Assembly (NCBI RefSeq): GCF_032854445.1 | Contig: NC_088300.1 | Span: 67,060,984-67,124,983 of the forward strand | DNA from: Liolophura sinensis | Lineage: Eukaryota; Mollusca; Polyplacophora; Chitonida; Chitonidae | Direction: 5' to 3' | DNA: 64,000 nt | In this document: positions 11,491-21,900 of the stretch, piece after piece | How the letters are laid out: every line of letters begins with the position of its first letter | Numbering within the stretch: position 1 is the stretch's first letter | The notes under the pieces: model-generated | Seen by the model: the letters and a program-made list of their open reading frames with translations, nothing else | The model's database searches: none | Told to the model about the DNA's origin: nothing | Program-made: the position numbers and the translations under genes

Positions 11491-12538
11491 ACGATTCTAT
11501 CCACAGCTTCCTATACCCGTAAATACACGCTTACGTTTGGGTTTCATCTAGCCAATTTTTTTAACATTATATAAAGATTGCTTATTAAAGCTGATAGCTG
11601 GAAGGATGGAATGTCAACACTGCGTTGACACTGGTGTCAGATACGTCTGTGGTCATATCTATGAAGAATCGTCCACATTAGTCTACATCAATTTGGGTTA
11701 AAACTCTGACAACTGTTAAACACACACTTGACAGGTTTGTTTGGTTTACGGTGTCAAACCTTTGGATCTTAAAGAAACGACTCACGTGACAAACTAAGAT
11801 AAGCCTTTGCTAAAAGTGCTTACACATAATATGACGTCAACCAAACCATATATACATTCCATTTCTATGACCACAGTCCGGGCAACGGGTGACTCTTGCC
11901 CTATGGTCTTCCCCTTCAGGAAATGCCTGTACCTTTATTAGATGTACTTATGCTGTTCAACAGACCTACATAAATAAGTACACAGTCAGATCAATTATGA
12001 TAACGTGATTTGCATGACGTAAATGCTTGCACAACTGTACACGTGCCGCAATCGCATGCGGGGTATAAGACATACATGTATATAATATAAGCAGTTGTGC
12101 AGTTGCTTATTTTCAGTCTTCATGCTGTAACTCAACTTATGGGAATAACAGGAAAAAAAAAAAACAAAAAAACAGGGCGAGATGTTTAAAAGTGTATGGC
12201 AATAACCTTTCATACGTATTCAGATTACACTACGCATAATGCGATTTGAAGTGTTTGCAGTCTAACATACAACCATATTGAAAAATTTGTCACGCAGCGG
12301 TATTGTCAGTCGCTTTATTGGAGCAACAATGTCAAGCTTTTGAAAATCATATAAAAACTAGTACAGTAGCCTACTTTAACACTGACTTAGAGTAAACAAC
12401 GTTTTTCATACTTCATCAAATTGCAGTATGTGGTGAGACTTCTGGTATACGAGCATTATGCAACATGCAAACATTTATCCAATTTGAAAGTTTCGAGTTT
12501 CTTCCGTTTGGTTTTAACGGTATATAGTCACGTCTTAC
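11491..12538. other. non-coding stretch, nothing recognised
   Basis: No supported gene or repeat family member; an A-rich run lies at about 12150-12173. Confidence 0.45.
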
Positions 12539-12730
12539 CTTTTCTTTGGCGCACAGTATCGAATTCAGACTCTTCGTATTTGAAGTGGAGTTAAGCTGTT
12601 GGTGAAGTTCCTTGAGAGAGGGCTGAAGCGCCGTGTACAGAGGAATCATCAGATGGAGAGGTTGTAAGAACAGCGCTGAACAGATGTGGAAGTTGGTCAG
12701 CGTAGCGGTACATGCGCTCGCTCTACTCAC
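12539..12730 (-). CDS. weak exon candidate, no family recognised
   Basis: A minus-strand open stretch ends at a good donor (AAAGAAAAG followed by GTAAGACG; exon end 12539). The encoded segment ends NSILCAKEK and is leucine-rich upstream (LFLQPLHLMIPLYTALQ). I found no convincing upstream acceptor. The first ATG in frame is internal, so this could be a first exon, part of a UTR, or chance. No partner exon was found nearby. Confidence 0.22.
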
Positions 12731-13133
12731 CGACGGAATGTGTCCCGTCTGACAAGACTGCTGCGCTGTACGTAATTTATTGAACCAAAACTACGGAAGA
12801 CCGTTACGGCCTTATTACCTTTTTGCTTAAGTGCCCTTTGATGACAAAAAATAGTCAATTGTAATATTTAAATTAAATTCTTAGAAGTATTACGTGTACA
12901 TTTATAACCAAAGCGCTAAGCCGTGAACTAGATCAGAATTTTCAGCAGAACAGAATATTACCCTCATAAATTCGCTATGGAAAATAAATGTAAGTGATTG
13001 ATATTTTGTGATGTGGCAAAGAACATATCAGTTATACATGAAAAAGATCAGGTTTTTATGAAATGAGGAATTTTGAAGCTAAAGCTCCGCAAATAGTCTC
13101 TCGAACTTAGCCCTGCGGTTGCGAGATTTCTTC

Positions 13134-13304
13134 CCATATCCTTCCTCTCCGGCCGTAAGTGGGAAGGTCTGCCAACAACCTGCGGATGGTCGAGGGTTTC
13201 CCCCGGGCTCTGCCCGGTTTCTTCCCACCATAATGCTGGCTTCCGTCGTATAAGTGAAATATTCTTGAGTACGGCGTAAAACACCAACCAAATAAATAAA
13301 TATA

Positions 13305-13339
<35 letters not shown>

Positions 13340-13350
13340 ATGACCATATC
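13134..13350 (+). mobile_element. SINE-A, 5'-truncated, with short target-site duplication
   Basis: The copy starts within the body at CTTCCTCTCCGGCCG (13141) and runs to a long AAATA tail ending at 13343. A 7-base direct repeat CCATATC occurs at 13134-13140 and 13344-13350. The 131-residue minus-strand ORF over it is translated SINE and microsatellite. Confidence 0.85.
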
Positions 13351-15419
13351 TGTCCAGATCGCTCCACTACGCCAGTCAGACTCTCGAAACAGATTCTGCA
13401 GAATATACAGGCTCATTTCAGGGCGTAACACATGATTTAGCAAAGTTATATTGTTATAGTACGGTATGCCAAAACAATACGGTTCACGTTCACATTGGAA
13501 ATCATAATATCTCCCATATTACTGACGAAAAACTGCAATTGCATAGTTGTCCTGTTCTTTCATATGTTTTAACGGGCTTCACAAAGCTATGTTGACAGAT
13601 GACTATGATCTGTCCATATCTTACCATTAAGATATGCATATATTTGATAAAATAACAAACAGCAAATATGCTCTAAAATGCCTTGATAAATAGGAGAGAA
13701 TTGATGATACTCACATGGCTTACATTGAATATAAGCCGATATCTTCGGGCTTTATCTCATCGCTGTTCTATTAATTACATTGTTGCTCTATAATTGCAGC
13801 TCAGAAAATGACTCTGTTATCGTGCAGCAATCTGGCGCCAAGATATATCTGTATACTAATTGTTTGTTGACAATGACGAGTGGAGATGCTAACACGCTCA
13901 AACTGTGAGACTACAATCATTTTATACAGCAAAACCTTTGTGTGTAAACATTATACACCAAAACAAAGATAAATCATCTCTTTGACGTTATTTTTTTATT
14001 GGATATGATGGCAACACAGCACTTATGGTAATTTTAGACCAGTGAAGTCTAATAAATTGTTTTTAACATCACTGCATGTTGTCACGTATAATTCTTATTA
14101 ACTCGTGTATGATGCTATCGAGTGTAAAAGTAGCTACTATTAAAACACTTGTATAAAATGTTAGAATAAAACCATAACTGATGTCAGTTGAGAGGAGGCC
14201 AGATTTGCACCGTTACGTTTGACCATGTGCCAGCGATGACACTGTTTCGTCGCTCCTCTCGTTTTACTCGCCATACGGCTATCCTTGATATTGGGTGCTT
14301 TGAAAGGGGGGGGGGGGGGCTGGGCGTTCACAGGAGATACATTCACAACTACTAACCACTGGACGACAATGGAACAGCTTAAGAAACCAAGATTCAGTTC
14401 TTATGCAAATTTAGATGAATGCGCGAAAGATTCAAGTATAATGATATTTTACCTACCGGTATCAGTTTATCGGCGTCGACTGTGCTCAGGGAAGCAGTGT
14501 ATACAGCGGGACTCGGCCTACACCAGCACTAATACATAGTGATACCGATCTATAGTATAGTCGGCCCCCACATCAAATCACGGATTATATACTGACTTCA
14601 TATGTAGCCTATTTCGACACTAGAGGGAGAGTATAAGAGACAACCGTCCCGGGAGCATACGGATAAACAGATCGCACACACTGGGGAACAATTAACCGGC
14701 TTCCATCCTTACTTTGCACAATTAACACGTCCAACAAAAGTATAAATATGTAATGAATATTCCCCCGCAATTATAGCTGGCTGTTTGCTCTTCGAGTGGA
14801 CAGCATGGGACCACGTGATGACTGTAGGCTGGTCACCGAATATACAGCTTCTCCCATCTCTCCGGTACCATCATATGACCGAGTTAAAAACCTTAGCAAA
14901 TATAACAGTTAAGTGGCTTTCATTGGGAATAGAATTTCTCCATATCCATTCCCCTCATCTTGTTCCACAATTTCATTGTTACAGAACATATCATTTCACG
15001 TCTGTATTCCGATAAAGAAAACATCGTGGTGTTTTGCTAACATTAAATATATTGATCTTCATATATAAATATTTACCTCCGCCACAAGAAAGTTATGTTT
15101 TTGCTATTGTTTATTTCTCCGCCTGTCTTTCTGTGTGTTTGTCACCAGCTATACGGAAAAAATTATTGACAGATTTGGAAGAAAATTTTTATACAGAGTT
15201 TTGCCCATATAATGTTCGCTGTGATCTGCATAAAAGAATATTTTAAATAGTTCTTCGCCATTGCAAGTCATCACTCAACAGTTCGCGACCTTTAGGGTGT
15301 CTTCTGGTTTCATCTTCGACGACCAGACCCATGACATTACGTTGTTGTCGTCCTTATTCGTGATCACGGGGGTCCATCTTTTGACGCACAAGGCGTTGGT
15401 TCAATCCCAGCCTCAGACA
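13351..15419. other. non-coding stretch with one repeat block
   Basis: Block Q of a dispersed repeat lies at 14038-14090 (see 20659). A poly-G run occurs at 14306-14319. The remaining short ORFs on both strands show no family similarity. Confidence 0.5.
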
Positions 15420-15712
15420 CAGAATCTTCGATTTATTTCTTTCTTTATATGATTAGTTTTTTACGCGTACTCAAAAATATTTCACTTATACGACGGCGCC
15501 CCAGCATTATGGTGGGAAGAAACAGGGCAGAGCCCGGGGGGAAACCCATGACCATCCGCAGGTTGTTGACAGACCTTCACACGTACGGCCGAGAGGAAGC
15601 CAGCATGAGCTGGACTTGAACTCACAACGACCGCATTGGTGAGGGGCTCCTGGGCCATTACGCTGCGCTAGCGCGCTAACCAACTGAGCCACGGAGGCCC
15701 CAGAATCTTCGA
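15420..15712 (-). mobile_element. SINE-A, full length, perfect 12-bp target-site duplication
   Basis: Element 15432-15700 in minus orientation with complete tRNA-like head (ending GCCACGGAGGCC on the plus strand). The direct repeat CAGAATCTTCGA is identical at 15420-15431 and 15701-15712. The interrupted sequence itself contains a tRNA-like segment (GGCGTTGGTTCAATCCCAG at about 15393), so this SINE inserted into an older SINE-like sequence. Confidence 0.93.
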
Positions 15713-15891
15713 GGTTATCTTACTTCTGGGGACTTGAATCCAATACATTGCTTTACAACATTGGCTTTGACATCTAGATGGGCTGTAGTCTGTGAGAAAT
15801 GCCTCTCTATTCACACTGAGCTCGCTTGGCGGATGAAAATCTCACAGAAGGGAGAGTTTTGTCCTGGAAGGTTCTTGCCAAAGGCCGATGG

Positions 15892-16221
15892 TTTACTCTG
15901 TAGGTCCTCTGTTTCCTCAATCAATACGACAGTATAACTATAGACGTACAACATGGAAAGTAAAATCAGATAAGCGATGACTGGGGTTCTTGCGTATGGT
16001 GTTAAGCATCAATCAATCAATCAATCGATCAGCTGCCAAGACCAGGCACTAGAACATAAATAATATAAGTACGTAGGAAAGGTCTTCCAGCAACCTGCGG
16101 AAGGTCGTGGGTTTCCCCCGGTCTCTGCCCAGTTTCCTCCCACCACAATGCTGGCCGCCGTCGTATAAGTGAAATATTCTTGAGTACAGAGTAAAACACC
16201 AATCAAATAAATAAATAAATA
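15892..16221 (+). mobile_element. composite repeat, copy 1 (SINE-like head + (AATC)n + SINE-A 3' half)
   Basis: Begins TTTACTCTGTAGGTCCTCTG and passes a block ending GATGACTGGGG. It then has TTCTTGCGTATGGTGTTAAG, a (CAAT)n run at 16010-16028, and the unique joint CCAAGACCAGGCACTAGAAC. It continues directly into SINE-A from GGAAAGGTCT to its AAATA tail. The same order occurs in reverse at 24113-24489, with about 58 extra bases before TTCTTGCG. Shared joints in two distant copies mean the composite was mobilised or duplicated as a unit. Confidence 0.8.
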
Positions 16222-16290
16222 ACGTAATGTACGTGAAACAGTGATTTTATATGAAACTTAACATAACTGCAGTCGAACTAGACTATATTT

Positions 16291-16530
16291 GTGAAAGGGG
16301 AAGCGGGCGTGACGTGGTGGCTAGGGCCCTTGCATTCAGAGTTGCGGGTTCAAATCCGGTTTTGAACATGGGATTTCAGATTCCCTCTTTCTCACTATTC
16401 GTTGGAAAACTTCCGCTTCAGTATAACTCGGCAAAGGTCTGTGGTGTCCCTTTGCCGTCCAACTTTCTCCAACCATGATTTATTGATCGTCATATGAGTG
16501 AAAATATTTGCGAAAGTATAAGGCTTTTGG
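16291..16530 (+). mobile_element. SINE-C, tRNA-derived, third family
   Basis: Head with box A-like GTGGTGGCTAGGGCCC and a near-perfect B box GGGTTCAAATCC at about 16346, spaced as in a tRNA. The body ends CGTCATATGAGTGAAAATAT, similar in layout but not in sequence to SINE-A and SINE-B. I found no target-site duplication. Confidence 0.7.
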
Positions 16531-18171
16531 AGGCTTAGCCATCAGGGATGATTTTATTTATCAGTATATTGTATATGCAGCTGTAACCATCTTCTTATAT
16601 TTTCAGAAAAAAAACTTTTGGAAAGGAGGCAGTGAACAGCTTTACTTAGCCTGCGTAACATGGAATTTAATCACAGATCATTAGGTTCTGCGCACGTCTG
16701 TTGGATCATCAGCCCTCCATCAACTACTCTAGAAACACATCTTGATAGATTACAAGCTCAAAAAGCTCTACGATACGATATGATGCACCGAGTCAGCTGT
16801 TGCACATTTTTACCGAATCCGATACTCCTTATCTTTCCAACTTCAACTCCCACGTGGTTTACGTAAGGGACGGATAACCGATGCCATGTTTTTCTCATTA
16901 AAATCTAATAACGTAAACATTCTTTACTCAGATAGCTTTTGGGACATGCTGGTTATATAATTTCTGGTATAGAGGCACGCGTAAGAAGTTATATATATGG
17001 CATAGATTTTCATATATAGTTTCTTTCAAAACGAATAGCATAGCGTCAAAACCAGAAGACATAAAAGTATTACGTTTTAGCTCCAGCGTCGTCAAATGAG
17101 AAATCTGAAAAAAGCCTGAATTAACATTTAAAACAAAATGGCATTATAGTTCTTTGTCGGTGGCCTGAAAGATTGTACCACGGGTATACTCAGGCGGTCA
17201 ACGGGACCAAAACCTTCAACATGCTTCACCACTGAGCCTACAACATGCAATAAAAGAGCTTTAATATTTGTATTCGAATTTCGAAATTTCTTGATTTCGA
17301 AATTTTAAATTATTCACGGAGTGCGATCAAATTTGATTTGCATATCATGTGTAGAATATCGACTGTCTTCCCTGATTCACTGAAGTTTTTGGAATTCCCT
17401 TTTTGTTACAAATCACCAGCTTTATTTACTTTTTATATTTCTTGCTCAGGAAATCAGTCTTTAGATTATTGGCACGCCATTTAATGAGTGCTTATACAAA
17501 CCTAAGCTAGTCTATGTAGACACATATCATCAGGACGAAATAGTTACAGAATCATGGGTTTGATTCTGACAAGAAAGTGTGGATATGTCTTCTTCGAAGA
17601 AGCTTGCCAGCTGCGTAAATTCGTTGAAAAAGCATTCTGACGGCTTTAAATCAGTTTTGAATGCTAAGATATTCGAATCCTTCTCGCTGATATATACCGG
17701 TTGCATAACTACATGGCAAAACCAGGATGCTGTAAGCTGTATACGAGGTACTGTGCTTAACCCGCTTACCATCTGCCATTAGTATTTACGAGTCAAAGGT
17801 TTGACTGCCAGGAAGCCAAACCGCAAAGAGCTGGAACAAATCATTATGGAACTATTATAGGCAACCCTATTATTAGGGTAAGTTATACTATAAATAGTTA
17901 AAGGCTGCAGTGCCCGCTATGACGCTCAGCAAATGGCGTCGACATCACGTAAAGGTGCCTTGCGCCAGAATGTCAGAGTTGCATAACATCATGACGCTTT
18001 TCACTTTGCTGAAGTCTGATCCAACGGGAATTCGCAATCGCTCAAATGCATTTATGCAAGCTTAACCGTTCAACCCATCTGATAAATATTTTATTTAAAA
18101 ATGCCATTTTCGCGATATTACAGTACTATATCACAGATATATCCGTAGAATTATCCCTCGAAACATTCCCC
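16531..18171. other. non-coding stretch between repeats and the TIR gene
   Basis: No gene supported; short ORFs at 16660, 17530 and 17579 lack similarity and overlap on opposite strands. Confidence 0.5.
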
Positions 18172-18177
18172 TTTATT
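18172..18177 (-). terminator. candidate polyadenylation signal of the TIR-CaaX gene
   Basis: Minus-strand AATAAA about 115 bases after the stop codon at 18292. It is a common hexamer in AT-rich DNA, so support is positional only. Confidence 0.4.
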
Positions 18178-18291
18178 CATTACGTGAGTGTGGCATATAC
18201 TCTTCCCATGAAATATGCATGGTAATCTACACATCTATGAAATGGTATCATTACAACACAAACTTCAAAGGCCATCAATTGGGAATATAGG

Positions 18292-18915
18292 TCACAGGAT
18301 GCTGCAAGCTTTGGACTTTTTAGACCCGCCACTTGGCCGTCGCTTGTGGATGTGAGGTGAGTTTTCGTTCAGTTTGCCATCATCATTTGATGGTGATTGT
18401 CCTATTTCAGAGGTTTCCTTGGCAGTTTTCAGTAATGTTACTTGCTCTTCGGAAGTCCTTAACAAGGGGCTCTTTTCTTTTTCTATGCCTTCACCATCAT
18501 TCTTCTGTTTAGCAGTGTTTGTATTTTCACTCGTTTTTATGGTTTCTCTGGCTACTACTTCCGGTTCTGGGGCATTGTCATTTTCGTCCTGCACGATATT
18601 CACATCAGGCCGCTCCCCAGATTCTTCAACGGTTGTCACGGTGAGTAAGCTGCTGCGTCTGGAAGAAGATGGCTGTCTGGCACTCGTCGCTGAGCGATGC
18701 CGGCTACTGATCACGGGTTGGTCAATACTGTTGACCCCTGACCTGACTCGGCCACTCACAGACGGAGGAGCACTGGCTAGTTTCTGGTACTCAGCACTTT
18801 GCATAGCCAGTTGCATCATGATCTCTTCGTCTTTGGCCTTCTGTTGAGATGAAGACAATGCGGCCGGAGATGGGGCAGTTTTGCGGGGGCTACTAACACG
18901 CCACGAATCTTCTTT
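18292..18915 (-). CDS. TIR-CaaX gene, last exon (Ser-rich tail and CSIL box)
   Basis: Acceptor CCCGTGTCTTTGCAG, exon start 18915. It encodes KEDSWRVSSPRK, a short predicted helix (KDEEIMMQLAMQSAEYQKLA), Ser/Arg-rich and acidic stretches, then GGSKKSKACSIL and TGA. Link to exon 3 rests on strand, phase 0 match and lack of any other start; no transcript is available. If it were a separate gene it would still be a CaaX protein. Confidence 0.8.
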   Translation of the reverse strand, partial: KEDSWRVSSPRKTAPSPAALSSSQQKAKDEEIMMQLAMQSAEYQKLASAPPSVSGRVRSGVNSIDQPVISSRHRSATSARQPSSSRRSSLLTVTTVEESGERPDVNIVQDENDNAPEPEVVARETIKTSENTNTAKQKNDGEGIEKEKSPLLRTSEEQVTLLKTAKETSEIGQSPSNDDGKLNENSPHIHKRRPSGGSKKSKACSIL

Positions 18916-21900
18916 CTGCAAAGACACGGGAAAATATTGACGTTATAAAACTGTTGACATTTAATATATATCCAATCAGAATCACATTAACAAGTTTATG
19001 AAAGTAAGTTTGAACTCACAAATGTAATGACTGACTATTTAACATAGTTACTTATTTGATTCCTGTTTTACGCATTTACTCACTTTCATGACTATGTCCA
19101 TAATATATTAACGCTGACGTATATTAGCAATGCATGTGTGAAAAGTAGACATGAGACAAAATTGTCACTCGATAATTGTCCGCGATAGAATGTCTGTACA
19201 AATCGAAAAATTTTTTCCCGCTGTATTAGAATGGGCTTCTGGAACACTAAGCTGAAGCGCGTTAACAAATATTGTTTTCAGTTTACATTTAACTAATTTG
19301 TCACAAAATAGCCAGGTGTGTCCGTGATACAGTGATGTTTAGTACATGACAAGGACAATCTTGCCTTGCGCTGCAGTATTTACAAAGCAATTCATTTGCA
19401 GACAAATTAGCAAAGAAAACCAAACGCAAGCAGTTTGAGCAATGACAACAACATACATTGTAAAAGCAAATGGCTGCACAATGTTGGCACCCGTTGTGAA
19501 CGCATCCTGACAAAGACGCTGCTGGCTAATCGAAGCTGAACACACATCATCCAAAATAAAGACCCTGTTTATTTTGTCGGAATGTGCAGAAGGTATAGGT
19601 GTGCGTTTTCGCGTTAAGTGGTGATCACGTACATCAAGATGTTTCTGTAGGAGCGTTCTTCATGTGATTAAGATGAAGAAGGTATTTTCGTGTCGGAACT
19701 CGTTGGTGTGTTCACATCTGTGAGTTCTGCTTATCAGTGTACCTATAATTGACTCTAAAAGAGGTATACCGTGAGGCGGTTCGTAGGAAATCTGGTGCAA
19801 GGATAAAAAGCTGTACAAACAGGCCTACACACCGAGCTGGGAGAATGTCCATGGAAAAGTGCTTATCGTAAGATGATTATAGACCTGAGAGAAAGCTGAG
19901 ATGTATGAAAGACTATCGGCTCTTATTGAGAAAACATGAGGATTGTATGAATAACTGTACACCATTCAGCACCACCTTCACTATTGTTCCGTAGGTCTGT
20001 GTAAAATGGCTCTAGAAAACCCAATATTTGCTTTCAAATTGTCTGTTTCCCCCTTTTTTGTTTGTTTTTTTAGATTGCATTCAGTTTAGCGTCACTTTCA
20101 ACACGACTTCGATCGCATTCCTACGGCGTGTCCTCATAGGATGACGGTTCAAATGGCGTAACTTCTCATACCGTACCGAAGACGCCGGACATGATGCTTC
20201 GTTCAGCCACAGTTTACTGATCCCGGGACCACCAATGCTTTACCTACATAGTAACATCCCGTAATTAATGTATTGTGCCAAGAGAAGAGATACCTTAGAT
20301 GTTTGCCGACATCATATTCTCTTCAGACTCGACCCTTTCTTGGCTTGAATATTTGGCGCAGTATATACATTCGTGGGCTAATCCAATGGCCAAATTACAC
20401 GAAGTCATGGGCAAAACTGTAATATTTGCTTGGTTTATTTTGGAAATAAAGTTCGCCTATACAGTGTCGATAATCAGAGAGATGTTAAGTTTTCTTATGC
20501 ATAAAACAGGATTTTCCTGCTGGACTACGCATTTCCGAGGCATGGGACTAAGCATCCCCGAGGTACTGAATTAAACATCCCCACTGTCCCGAGCCATTAT
20601 TTTCTTGTGATTGTTTACTAAATTAGACGACGACAGAACACAATGAGTAATTCTACCCCAGAGACGTCTAATAAATTGCAGTTAAAATCACTGCATTTTT
20701 TTTACCTAATTCTGCTTAAACCAAGGAGCTATAGAGGAATGCGAAGGTTACTACTTAGGGAGCACATACATAAACAGTTAAGATGTAACCCTAAGTGAGG
20801 TAGATTGTCAAGATGACGTATTTCATGGGTTACGAGTGACCATATGTCCACAATTACGCAGTCGTCACTGCTCTTGTTTTACTCTCTACGCTATAGTGGA
20901 ATGCCGTGTCAATGAGATCAAGGAATGCAGAGTATGGGGTATATCACCAATCACTGGAATATTGTAGAGGTCAGTATGGTTAAGGAATAAAGAGCACTAC
21001 GAAAAGCATCAACCATTGGAATGTCGTCAAGGTTAATTAGATCCAGGAATAAAAACTACTGCGTAAAGCACCAAAAAAATTGCAACACTATACGTTAAAC
21101 GAGTACTACGAGAAGCACAAATCAATGGAATGTCGTAGAGATCAAGATGGTCAAGGAATAAAGAATATCGCGTAAAGCATTAATCATTAAAATGTCGTAC
21201 AGGTCAATTAGGTCAAGGAATAACGAGTACAGCCTAAAACATCAATCACCGGAATGTCGCAGAGATCAATTAGATCAAGGAATAAAGACTGCTGCATATA
21301 GAACCAATGAAAGTTTTACAAATACAGTGTAGCACCATGTGTTAAACGTAACCTCCATGGCGGTGTATCGTAGCACTATAGTATGTGCTATGACCGTTAC
21401 ATCTGACAGGGAACGCCCTGTTTGTGAAAACGAGTCCCAGAACTCTTACTAGATTGTCTTAGGAATGAAGACACCACTCTCAGGCAACTTCTCGCTATTT
21501 CCCTTTTGGCATTCCAGGGCCACCTGCAGAGCATTGTTATATACAACAGGCTTAGGCCGTCAGTGTTCAAAAACAGTCACCTCATCGTCTGTAATACCCA
21601 GGGCTGTGTTTAGACGAGGCACTAATCGGTGCCCGCTGTTCTGCTCATCCGTCAGGTCCAGCATGAGGGAAGTGAGATTCCAGAAGAAGTCCCGGTGGAT
21701 GAAGAGGTTATCTCCCGGCGGCCAGGAGACCGAATCCAGCACTACTGGCACCAACGGCTTCTCTGTACAACAAACAAATGGGAAATTAGCCTTAAACGTC
21801 AAGTCTGCTAACACACCTATACATCATATACTCTCTGAAGGTCTACATAGTTGCCCTTGTAGAGGTTAGTACATATAAGTTCATCAATACAATGTATTAT

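Noticed and set aside
13048-13443. 131-residue minus-strand ORF and two overlapping ones
   Set aside because: Translated SINE-A body and its AAATA microsatellite tail (runs of YLFI).
18374-18847. 157-residue plus-strand ORF opposite the TIR-CaaX last exon
   Set aside because: Antisense shadow; the minus strand has the splice acceptor, phase match and coherent protein.
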